Positions 47,787-58,901 of a DNA stretch of 64,000 bases are shown here, in pieces. Location of the stretch: assembly GCA_001600635.1 (NCBI GenBank), contig BCKL01000009.1, forward strand, positions 558,001 to 622,000. The letters run 5' to 3'. The notes beneath the pieces were generated by a model, which saw only the letters and a list, made by a program, of their open reading frames with translations, was not told where the DNA came from and made no database searches. How positions within the stretch are numbered: position 1 is the first letter of the stretch; each line of letters begins with the position of its first letter. The translations under genes were made by a program, and so were the position numbers. This stretch comes from Leucosporidium creatinivorum (taxonomy: Eukaryota > Basidiomycota > Microbotryomycetes > Leucosporidiales > Leucosporidiaceae).

Positions 47787-48033
47787 TCTTCCTTCACCGC
47801 ATAGCATACGAGTATTAGTAGTATTTCCTGTCACCAACTCCCCTTCCCTGTCTAGAAACACCAAACCTTCGCCCTCTTTCGTAGACACTCGTTTCCTTCG
47901 CAGTAACCTAAGCCACTCGTTCGCAGCGATCTCAACCCGAAGAGAGTGATTAAGAAAGCAAAGCGAACGATTACAATCCTACAGACCGAGTAAAAACTAT
48001 GAGAAGCGAAGCGGGAGACGATGAAGCCAGGTT

Positions 48034-49622
48034 CTACTGGGCGGCGGAGGTCTCGAAAGGGAGGTCCTCGTGACGAATGACGGTGCCGTCTGGCCTCTTG
48101 TCGGTGTAGCGACGCACGACGCGGACCTTGTCGCCGACGTAGACCTTGCCGGCTGAGGAAAGAGGACGAGCGAGGGAGTCAGCTTCGCGCCGAAACGATG
48201 TTCAGCAGGCTGTACTTACTGATACGCTTCGGTACCGTCTGCACCCCGAAAGTGAGCTTCTCCTTTAGCGCAGGAAAGTTGTGGCTGCATGTCAGGAAGG
48301 GCGAAGATGGGTCAGCGGCTGGCTCGGCGAGCTCGGCGCCGAGAAACGTCCTCAACTCACCGATCCCGCTCCATCATCTTGTCGGGAACCACAGGATCAC
48401 GAATCGAAGTCTCCGGATCCACGTTGGGGAGCTGTAGAGCGAAGAGAGAGAGAGGGAAGGACGGCGAGAGAAGTGAGGGGAGGAGGGGAAAGGCGAGGAC
48501 GAGTATGAGCGACGTGTGGCAGTATCGCAGGGCAAGACGGCTCACCTGGCACCTCGCACATCGCTGGGCAACAATCAAGGGTACCGCATCCTCACGCTCC
48601 TCGCCAATGATGATCTCGGCCCACCAATCCTCGTCCCACGCCTCCTTCGTTCCCTCGACGAGGATATTGCCACGGAACTGGACGGGCTGGACACCACCAT
48701 CTTTCCACTTGACCGCATCGAACTGCTTGGCGTACTTCTCCTGCACGTCCTTGTCGTTAATGACACGGCGGTCGAGCTCGGCGATGCTGTCCTGCGAGGT
48801 GACGAGGACGGGATACTCGTCGGCGAAGGAAACTGAAGGGTGGTGGTTGTAGTCGAACGAGGCTCCAGGGAGTCCCTGGACGAAGCCGGTCGCGCTGGCT
48901 TCACGAAGCTCCTCACCGCGCTGGATGAGGAGGACGGGGCGGCCCATGTACGCCGAGAGGGCGGCGCGGAGCTCGGGGGTGCCGACCGAGTAACCATCGA
49001 CGTGACCGCCCCAGAGGGTAAAGTCGGGGTGGTGGTCCTCGGCTGGGAAGGTGGCTGGATCGGGTCGGGCGAGGGAGATGGTGTGCGCCGAGGAGGGAGC
49101 GTCGTCGGTGGCAGGGACGATAATGGTGAGGAGGTGGCGCTCAAAATCGATGGCGGTTTCGATGAGGATCATCTGTAGTGCTACATGTCAGCTCAAGAGC
49201 TCAGGCCGAGCGAGAAGGGCTCGTGCCCCCGACGCGCCGTCGAAGCGCCTTCCTAGCAGACTGACCTTGGGGATTGTACGAGCAGTGAGGAAGCGGTGAG
49301 ACTCTTCTTCTACGAGCATGAACTCGCGGTCGTAGCGCAATCCGGAGGGCGTGACTTCGGCGCTGTCCACTCGGATCCCACGGCAGCTCTGCGCGCACAA
49401 GCTTGGTCAGCGAGGCACAGAGAAACAAGAGCAGTGGACGAGCTGTTACCTTGACAGGGAAGACTGTGGAAATGTCTATCGTCAGCTGGGAGGTCGTTCG
49501 GGCTCGACGAGCGACGACTCACTCATCAGCGTCTTGACGGTGATCGCCTCCTCCTGCTGAGCTGCAGCGCCCGTCCATGATGCGAGAGAGTTGGTGAGAG
49601 CACTAGGAAGCCAGCGTGACAT
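48034..49622 (-). CDS. MOSC-domain protein, mARC-like (molybdenum cofactor)
   Basis: Start MSRWLPSALTNSLASWTG (an upstream in-frame ATG at 49676 is possible), end ...RHEDLPFETSAAQ. The MOSC N-terminal barrel is seen in 'ITVKTLM..VFPVKSCRGIRVDSAEVTPSGLRYDREFMLVEEESHRFLTARTIPK', joined over short introns. The MOSC domain follows, with 'GGHVDGYSVGTPELRAALSAYMGRPVLLIQRG', 'SFADEYPVLVTSQDSIAELDRRV' and 'RFRGNILVEGTKEAWDEDWW' (first residue approximate), then 'RCARCQLPNVDPETSIRD', which carries the Cys expected to bind Mo. The protein ends in 'GKVYVGDKVRVVRRYTDKRPDG'. mARC enzymes reduce N-hydroxylated compounds, usually at the outer mitochondrial membrane. The hydrophobic N-terminus fits membrane or mitochondrial targeting only weakly. 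Confidence 0.84.
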
Positions 49623-49898
49623 CCTGGAGGTAGCGAGCGACGACGGCGCGAAACCCGAGTGAGGCGACGGAGACAAAGAGAGGCGTGAGACGTTCGCGCC
49701 TTTACGAGGGATGCCGTGAACGAGTCAAGACTGAATTAGGTGAGCTGTAGGCGGGCAGTGCGGCGGAGAGATGAATCTACGAAGTCACGCGTGCTTTCTC
49801 ATAGACAGGAGCTGAAGAGGAGGCTGCTCGCTTCTCGGCCTTCTCGGTCCTCCCTCTCGGCGAAGGCTACTGCTAAAGCTTCCTAACGTTACGACAGC

Positions 49899-52800
49899 TC
49901 AAGTAGAAGGCTTCTCCTCCTCTACAGCCTCCGACACCAGCTCCAGGATCTGTCGCATGTCCTTGCCAACGTTCTTGGGGTCCTTCGAGATGACCTGCCA
50001 GACCGGACCGTGGTGAGGGTCGGCGGTGATGGCTTTTGCGAGCACAATCTCTCTGTGGGCCTGGATGAGAAGTGGAGTCAGGGTATGTAGCGAACGAGAG
50101 TGGAGTGGCAGGCTCACCTCCGTGCCATGGTTCTTCTCGAAGCGCCACCACCAGCCCCAAGCGTCGCCGTAATCGCCGTCAGCGGTGATGGCACGCCCGA
50201 ACCAGTCACGCGCCTTCTCGACCTTGCGTTCAGACCAGAAGAGACGAGCGACGGTGACGATGACGGCGGGCGAGTTGTTGGTCTTCTTGAGGGCGTCGAC
50301 CGAGCGAGACTTGCGAGTCGGCCGAGGTTCGCACCAGACCGAGTAAGAGTGTAGGAGACCTGAGGCAGGAAGAGTTTGTAGTGCTATGAAGGAGCAAGGT
50401 CAGCGAGTGCTCAAGTACAGAGTCCAACGACGACTCACCTCGCGCGAGCATTCCCTTCGCAGCTCCACTTCCATCGCGCTCTTCGACTCGTACGCTCTCC
50501 AACCACAGATCCTCGCTCTTTCCGTTGAGTCCCCTCGCCTTCTCCAGCAGAGCCCTGGCCTTGATCCGTACGCCCATATCCTCCTCGAGCCTCGAGCTCA
50601 TGAGCCAAAGCGGGACCGACTGAGGGCACTTCTTGACGCCGGCGGCGAGAGCCTCGCGAGCCTCCTTCTTGGCCGGTGGAGTTTGCGAAAGGAGGAGCTG
50701 AGCGTGGATGAGGTGGAGCTTGTCGCAGGTGGGGTACTGCACGAGACCCGCCTTGACGGTGGAGAGGGCCGACTCGGGAGTGCCGTGCTGGCGCTCGAAG
50801 ACGGCCGACTTGACCCAGATCTGCAGAGGGGAGGCGAAGGGGTCAGCCTTACACTGCAAGAGCGGCGCAGCGAACGAACGTACCCGCTCGGTGCCAGCAA
50901 CATCCCTCGCGCGAGCCATGAGCTGCCTCGCCGCCTCGATCTCCTTGTTCTCCGCCTCAAGCTTGATGGCAGCGAGCCAGATGCCCTCGCTTTCCGGGTT
51001 GGCCTCGAAAGCGCGACCGAGGATGGCACGAGCTCCGGGAACATCGTCGGCGAGCCACGACTCCTTGGCGGCCATGAGCTAGAAAGAAGGGCAGGTAAGT
51101 TGAGTCTTCGACGGAGAGCAGATAGGCGAGATCTCACCCAGAGGACCTCGGCGTGTGGTACCGAGGCAACAGCACGGTCGAGCAGAGCGAGTAGAGATTC
51201 CCTGCGAGTTGAAAAAGGGACGAAGTCAGCGCCGAGCTACCAACAGCAGCGATGCGCCAACTCACCGCGTGCCGTGCGCCTTCTCCAACTCCGCTGCCCG
51301 CCTCCAGATGGCCTGCTTCTGAGGGAAGACGTTCAGAGCGTAGGCGTAGATGGCCCTCGCGGCGCCGATGTGACCCTTCGTCTCCATCGACTTGGCATCC
51401 TCCAACCAAACGTCCTGCCTGTCCTCCTCCTCGATGTCGAGATGCAGCGTGGCCTTGATGATGGCCTGGCTGGTGACCACGCTACCCTGCGACTCGCACT
51501 TCTCGGCCTCTTGCAGCCACTGCTCCCTCGATAGCTCGGCTCCGTTCTTCTTGAGCGCGGCGACTCCATTGGCGATGATGGCGTCGACCTGACCGTTGTT
51601 GCCCTCCTGCTCCTGCAATCGACCAGCGGCAATCCAGATCTCGTGCGAAGTGGGAATCGTCTTGCGCGCCTTGTTGAGCACTTGGCGAGCGCGGTCGGGC
51701 GTTTCGAGACGGGCGAGGGCGAGCCAGAGCTCTTGCGAGTGGGGGATGACCTCGACGGCGCGAGCGAGAAGAATACGAGCGTCTTCTGGGTTCTCCTCGA
51801 GCTTGACGGTCTCCTTCCAAAGCTTGACGGAGGCAGGGATGTACTCGAGAGCTGCGAGCGGACGGCGAGGTCAGTTCTGGGACTGTGGAAGAACGAGCAA
51901 GAAGCTCACCTTTCCGCAGAACACGCTTCTTGGCCTTGATCTCGGTCTCCAGCTCGACGGCCCTCATCCAGATGCGCACCGACTGAGGCAGCTCCTGCAC
52001 GGCGTTGGCGAGGATGACCTTGGCGTTCTCGTTGGTCTACAGCAGGGCAAGAAGTAAGCGTCGGTACCCGCTAGCGATCATAAGTGATTCGACTTACGTT
52101 CAGCTCGCTAGCAGCGATCCAGACGTCCTCGTTCTTGGAGCAGTGCTGACATCCCTCGGCGATGATCTTGCGAGCTTGCACCGACTTTCCAGCGACGTTC
52201 TCGAGCCATGCAGCGGCCACCCATCCTGGTGCGTGTTTGGGGTTGGTCTTGATGAGGGATTGGAGAAGGGCACGGGCACGCTTGATGTCACTGCGAGCGA
52301 GGGAGGTCAGCTCGGGTCGCGTCTAATCGGCCAGAGAACGTACCCAATCTCGGCGGAGCTCTTGAGCACCTGGGTGTCAAGTCCAGAAAGGTAGCCCTTG
52401 GGGTCGATGGTCGTCTGGCCCGAAACCGAGTCGGTTCCGGCCTGCTGCTCGAGCTTGATCGACAGCATCTTCTCACGAGCTTGTCCAATCTCGGCGAAAT
52501 CGGTGAGGGCATCTGCTGGAGTCTCGAGGCCGTTCTGTAGGTGGTCGAAGGCGTCAGCGATGGAAGAAGAACCAAGGCGACCAAGACTTACGCTCATCTG
52601 CTCGGCGTCGAGGGAGGACTCGAGCGCGTTGCGATCCCTAGCACCGACAAGGATGCTATCGGGTACGACGTATCCTCGTCCCTCCATTCGAGGCTTCTTG
52701 ACGCGGTTACCGATGAGGTTGTTGACCTCGGCTGCGAGAGGAAGGTCGAAGGAGGGCAGCCGGTCAGCCCCGTGCTCGTCCTCGGGCCACAGTCAGCCAG

Positions 52801-53488
52801 CGAGAGAGCACTCACGTAGACTATCCCACTGCTCATCCGTCATGTCCGCCAACCCACGCTTCAAGTCGGCGAACTGACTCTGAATCGTTGGCCTCTCCGC
52901 TCGGAACTTGTCCTCCTCCTCCTTTTCCCTAGCCTCCCTACGAGCCTTGCGGCGCTCGTCAATCTTGGCATCGACAAACTCATAGATGCGATCTGCCTCC
53001 TCGTCGTCGGCCTCGTAGACCATGCCTGTGAGAATCGTCGAGGTCAGCTCAGTCGCGCTCCCCCTGCTTATACGGCTCTCCGCTGCTGTCCAGCAGCCCA
53101 ACGACTGAGCGAAACTCACCAGCAAACAGTCCCGTCTCATTCTCTGGATCCTGATATTGATCCGGGTCGGCCTCAATCTCCTCCCCCCTGCCTCCCTCCT
53201 TAGCCGCTCCCTCTGCTCCCTCCTCGGGCGCAGCTTCTCGAGCAGGTCCGATATCCGACCGTGTAGTGAATCCAGAAGCTCCACGACCCAGTCCAGCGAC
53301 GTAGGCGGCCGGGGCCTTCATCTTGAGCTGTGTGGGCGAGGCGAGCGCGCGGTCAGTGACTTGATGCAGCTGCGGCACGAGAGCTGGAGAACGTACGAAG
53401 GCATATTTGTCGCCCTGCAGTAGGTGTGCTGTATGAGGGAGTGGTCAGCTAGCCATGCTGCGCCCTAACGGCGAGCCGACGCACCCAT
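49899..53488 (-). CDS. PRP6: Pre-mRNA-splicing factor PRP6/Prp1 (U4/U6.U5 tri-snRNP)
   Basis: The first coding exon is ATGG. A GTGCGT...ATACAG intron joins it to '[11 protein letters not shown]' and then '[29 protein letters not shown]', the conserved PRP1_N block ([22 protein letters not shown]). The acidic/coiled '[67 protein letters not shown]' is likewise typical. The rest is a long series of HAT/TPR-like helical repeats ('[36 protein letters not shown]', '[32 protein letters not shown]', '[17 protein letters not shown]'). The C-terminus is '[52 protein letters not shown]'. The protein bridges U5 and U4/U6 in the tri-snRNP. About ten introns. Confidence 0.93.
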
Positions 53489-54009
53489 GTTCGAGAATCA
53501 GGCGTCGAGGACGTCCAGCAAAGCAGAGGGGCGGGCGAGAGCTCAGGCGAAAGCGTGCAGCGGTGCTTCGTAGCTGGCGATGCTGCGTTGAGCTCTGTAC
53601 GAAGCTAGGCAAGTGTCGAAGACGAGACGAGGTAATTTGTGGAGAGCAAGAAGCACGACGGGCGACTTCGAGCAGGTCGTCCAGTTCGAATCGCTTCGCA
53701 GATCTCTCGCTCTCCTCCTGGGTTACACCGAATCACATTGTGACTTGCGCAAGTAATTCGATGGCTCAGACTACGCGGTACAGAAAGAGAGAAAGCTAAA
53801 AAAGGCGGGGGGAAGTGTAATAGAGGAGGGAGTAGCGAAAGGGTGAGAGGAAACGAGGTCTGTAAGAGAGCGAGGAGAAGAGGGGGGAGCTGTGCAGAGG
53901 GTGGTGAGAAGAGGAAGGAGAAGGATGGAAAGCAAAAAGCAGCCGTCTAGGTCGAGCAAGCCCGTCCCAAGCCGAGCCGCCTCGTGAACGCCGAAGGGGC
54001 TCGAGCCGC
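53489..54009. promoter_or_regulatory. PRP6 promoter / RHO1 3' flank
   Basis: 520 bp between two minus-strand genes. A purine-rich stretch (about 53780-53935) lies on the plus strand near the RHO1 stop codon, so the RHO1 3' UTR is pyrimidine-rich. No gene seen. Confidence 0.4.
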
Positions 54010-55059
<1,050 letters not shown>

Positions 55060-55549
55060 GATCCTAAAGAGGTGTTAAAGGGAGGGAGAGACGCCGAAGA
55101 CGAGGGACGGGTTTTGCGAGGTGCGGGAGCTGTAGCGAGTGAACGGAGGGGCCAAGAGTCAGCTATACTGTGATATGATACAAATGTAGCTTGCTATGCG
55201 CGCTCCTACTGCTCTTGTAGAGCGAGAGAAGCGGGAGAACGAGGCGGTGGGTCGAGACGAGAGCTTGTTTGATGGGCTGTGCTTGGAGGACGACTTACCC
55301 TGCTTTGTAGTGAAGAGGTGCAGAGTCCGGGAGAAGCGACGACTAGACAGGCGAGAGAAGTCCTGTACGAGAGTCGAAAGGCGGAAGGGAGAGACGAGGA
55401 AGCGAAGGCGGGAGAGGGAAGGAGGGAAAGCAGCGAGCTGAGCGTTGCGCGAGCGGTGTTCGCTGAGAGAGACAGAGAAACGCTGGTTCGTCTCCGACGT
55501 CTTCCTTCGCTTCACCTTCCAATCGATCTGTAGCTCATCAGCTCCCAAC
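55060..55549. promoter_or_regulatory. Divergent promoter between RHO1 and the HAD-like gene
   Basis: 490 bp without coding signals; it contains the start regions of both genes. Confidence 0.4.
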
Positions 55550-56562
55550 ATGGCTACCAGCTCGCCTACCCCTGTGTGCTTCGACGTGCTCGGCACTTGC
55601 TTCGGCTTTAGTGACGCAGCTCTCGCGCTTCAAACGGCTTTCCCTCGCCTTTCGAGCACTATCGCTCAGGCTTTGGTGGATGACTGGTTTCATAGTGCTC
55701 AGCGTGATTTCACTTGTGAGTTAACAGGCTTTGCCAGGCTTGTTCGAGCAAGCTGACCCCGCATCTTCGTCCAGATCTCAGCATGAATGGCGACTACACG
55801 TGAGCAGAAGCGCCACAGGAGCTCCAGCGATATATCTAGATCACCGCTGATCGTTAAACCACCGCAGACCCATCGCCAGCGTGCTCAAAGGCTCGCTGCC
55901 CCGCATTCTCTTGAGCGCCGGCCTACTCGCTTCACCCTCTGCCGCCGTCGAATTCGACATCACCCCCATTACCTCCACCCTCACCTCTCTCCCAGCCCGT
56001 CCTTCCCTCGCCGCCTGCTCCAACCTCCTCTCAAGCTCTGAACCCTCCTTCCGCCTGCTCGCTGCAACGAATGGCGCCGCCGAAACGACCAGAGGGCTCT
56101 TCGACCGAGCCCTCGGCGAAGAGGAAAGCTCGAGGTGGGAGGTGTTCAGCTGCGATGAGATCAAGGTGGCCAAGCCAGCGCAAGAGGTGTATGAGGCCGT
56201 GTGGAAGAAGCTCGGTATGGAGAAGAAGACGGCTCGGGCTGGCTGGTTCGTCGCTTCGCACTCGTGGTGAGTTTTCAAAGTCGCGTCTGTGCTCTGACAC
56301 TCGACGCTAATGTAACCTACGCGTAGGGACCTTCACGCTGCGAAGAAAGCTGGGTGAGCGCTGCTCGGCGATCCTTCTCTTTTTTCGAAGCTCACTCTGA
56401 GCTCTTCCTTACAGCTTCCAAACCGCTTGGGTGTCCTACGAGGAGCACGTACCTCTGGATTCGCTCTTCGGCGCCCCCGACATCATCGCCGTGGATCTCG
56501 AGGATGCTGCTCGGCAGATCATCGTCAAGGAGGCCGACAAAGCCAAATCGACCTTCATGTAG
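55550..56562 (+). CDS. HAD-superfamily hydrolase, type II haloacid dehalogenase-like
   Basis: Five exons. Start MATSSPTPVCFDVLGTCFGF; the Asp of 'CFDVLGT' is the HAD nucleophile (DxxGT form). Motif II is 'LLAATNGAAETTRGLFDRAL' (Asn and Thr region). Motif III is the Lys of 'SCDEIKVAKPAQEVYEAV'. The hallmark 'FVASHSWDLHAAKKAGFQTAWV' matches the 'ASHxWDxxxAxxAG' block of L-2-haloacid dehalogenases. End ...KEADKAKSTFM. About 255 aa, normal for the family. Introns lie near 55711-55773, 55801-55866, 56269-56325 and 56356-56414. The substrate is unknown; many fungal members are not proven dehalogenases. Confidence 0.87.
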
Positions 56563-57443
56563 CTGAGGTTGAGGGACTCTGAGGGTCGGATTGCTGTATG
56601 TGGTTGTGCCGCAAAGCAGTACTGCTCTGCTTCGATGTAAATCTGACGATCAGAGCGCCCTTGCGCGTTTCGCACCGAGAGCTCGGCGCTGACTTCCCGG
56701 ATTGAGAACTCCCTGGTTGCGGCGGAGGTAGCTCGTTCGAGCCTACATTACAAGACGACTTGAGAGAGTGTCTATAACGCTACATCACTCTCACTTATTT
56801 TTCAACTCTCAAGCACCCAAAAACGAGCTTTCGGCGATCCGGCTCGGCAGCTCTGTAGCAATCCTTTTTGGCCTCTTGAGTCTGCTGCTGTGCTGTACCG
56901 AGCTCCAGATTGTCCCGCTGCCCCTCACCTGTCCCTCATTCGCCCTCAAGATCTTGTTGTCTGGCCCGGAGAGCTTCGCTTCGGCGTTGAGCAAAGAGGA
57001 GCCGTCTGAACTCGGTTCTGTAGCTTTCTACGCGGTTGGAAATTGAATACAATTTCTCAGCATCACAGGCGAAAATGTCGTGATCCCTTTGATGTCATGC
57101 AGGCCGGGGAAACCGAACGCTGGGCAGCGGGCGGGAGACTTTGAGAGGCGACCGAGCGCCCTCAGCTGACCGCAACACGCAAGGCTTTGAAGAGCTGTAG
57201 TGCGACGATGAGGGTGTTTGGAAGCTCGGGAGTGNGNTNNTAATGTAGCTACATATGATGGGCTGCTCTGGGCGTTGAGAACAGTGAATAGGACCCTCTC
57301 CAGCCCGAGCAATTGCTCCGACGGAGGAATCTCGTGCGAAGGCGAAAGTGGTCACGAGCTGGTGCAGAGCAGAGAGCAGTTCTTTGTTGGAGCGTTCACC
57401 TCTTGCTTTCCTACGATTCACTGCTCTCCCCAGCTCGACAACG
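56563..57443. promoter_or_regulatory. Intergenic region upstream of F-box-like copy 2
   Basis: From about 56795 it is homologous to 10800-11450. From about 57060 to the ATG it is nearly identical to copy 1, with no indels between the ambiguous bases and the start codon. No independent gene seen. Confidence 0.55.
57234..57254. other. Ambiguous bases next to a perfect 12-bp palindrome (copy 2)
   Basis: Same GNGNTNNT string as at 11241, followed by ATGTAGCTACAT (57243-57254). Confidence 0.9.
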
Positions 57444-58599
57444 ATGATCAACCCTACACTGCCGCCCGAGTTATTAAACCTCATCATCCCGCTGGCCATC
57501 CCTTCGCCTTCGCGGGCCTCTTTGCGCGAGCGCGCGGCCGTCCTGTCGTCGCTGTCGCTGGTCAGCAAGACCTGGCACGCCTATGCTCAACCACAACTCT
57601 ACTCGCACTTCCGCCTCACCGACAAGCGCCTGCGTCTGCTGGCCAAGGAGCTCAAGCAGCGGCCTCGAGGTTCGACCGCCGAACACGCACCGAGCGGGTC
57701 ACGAGCACACCAGGCGAGGCAGGTCAAGATGGTCTCGATGGGCCGGTGGGTCGATGATTATGGGGCAGGACTCAAGACGGTGTTGAAAGAGTTTGAAGAG
57801 GTCGAGGAGGCCTACTTGGAGGGCACAAAGCAGTGGGGCAGCCTGACCGCCGTCGCCATGCTTCCCAGTGAGTTGTAACTGCTCGGCTACATCCGGTCGA
57901 GCTTCTTGCTAACCTTGTCTACCACTTACAACAGAGCTGGAAACGCTACACCTCACTCGCGTCTACAACTTCCTCCCTCCGCCGAACGGCTTCCCTCTCC
58001 TCCGCCGACTCTCCCTTGCTTTCGGCCTCGACAAAGGCATCGACTGGGCTCTCCTCCTCCCTCGCAACGTCCCCAACCTCACTCACCTCATCCTCGACCC
58101 CGCGGACTGGACCTTCGCGCAAGATCCTTGCTTCCTCTCGGCGTTCGCTCGCATCGCTCCGAAGCTGCAGGCTCTCTGCCTCGCCGGCGCAGATCAAGGA
58201 GGCGTCGACTTTGATCAACTCCTGAGGAAGGCGATCAACCTCAAGCATCTCTACATTCATACTACCTCTGACTCGCTCGTCAACGACCTCCACGCCCTGC
58301 CCTCGGCGCTGGAGTCCCTTCGCATCTCCTCCACCTCGGCCTCTCCCGAAACGCTCGCCACCCTCCTCACTCGCTCGAAGGAGGTCCCACACTCCCTCTC
58401 CACCCTCAAGCGCCTCACCGTCCCCAACTCGACCATCAACGGCTGGGATTTCCCGACCGAGACGTCCACCAAGGCGAGGAAGGTCATCGAGGAGTGGTGC
58501 GCTGTCAGAGGAGTCGAGTTGCGCTTCTTGTCGAAAGGAGGGATGCAGCTGGAGGACTGGGTGCCCGATGAGGTGGTCGTCAAGATGGAGGATTGGTAG
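57444..58599 (+). CDS. F-box-like / LRR-type protein, copy 2
   Basis: Two exons, with the intron at the same place and phase as copy 1 (about 57868-57934). Starts MINPTLPPELLNLIIPLAI and ends ...PDEVVVKMEDW. Exon 1 is nearly identical to copy 1 (for example CTACTC versus TTATTA codons for Leu-Leu, and S to A in 'KTWHAYAQPQLY'). Exon 2 has more changes, most of them silent; examples of replaced residues are HRNVP to PRNVP and ETIATL to ETLATL. Both copies are intact and seem to be under purifying selection. Function as for copy 1. Confidence 0.75.
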
Positions 58600-58901
58600 T
58601 TGAGGAGCGAGAAGGGAGGGAAGCCTTCGCCGAAACCCACACTAGCCCCTGATACAGACACTCGAATACGAAGCAGACATACGAACGCTCACCTACTTGC
58701 TCGAGATGAGTATTGAGAGCACGAGGTGAAAGGCAGCACAGTAGAGCGACAAGTCTGGCCTTCGCCGACGATGGAAGCAGCATGCGCCGAACAGGCTGAC
58801 TCTCGCACGATGCGCTCTCCCTTCTCACGCTCATACAAAGTACAGACACTGACATTACTCTATGAGTCTACGCAAAGCCACGCTCAATGGACCTCACTCC
58901 A
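58600..58901. other. Convergent intergenic region between F-box-like and MFS genes, copy 2
   Basis: About 300 bp; the left two thirds are closely similar to 12604-12840. It is about 150 bp shorter than the copy 1 equivalent. Confidence 0.45.

Noticed and set aside
46224-47888. 554-codon open frame on the minus strand
   Set aside because: Antisense shadow of SOK1 with no recognisable domain.
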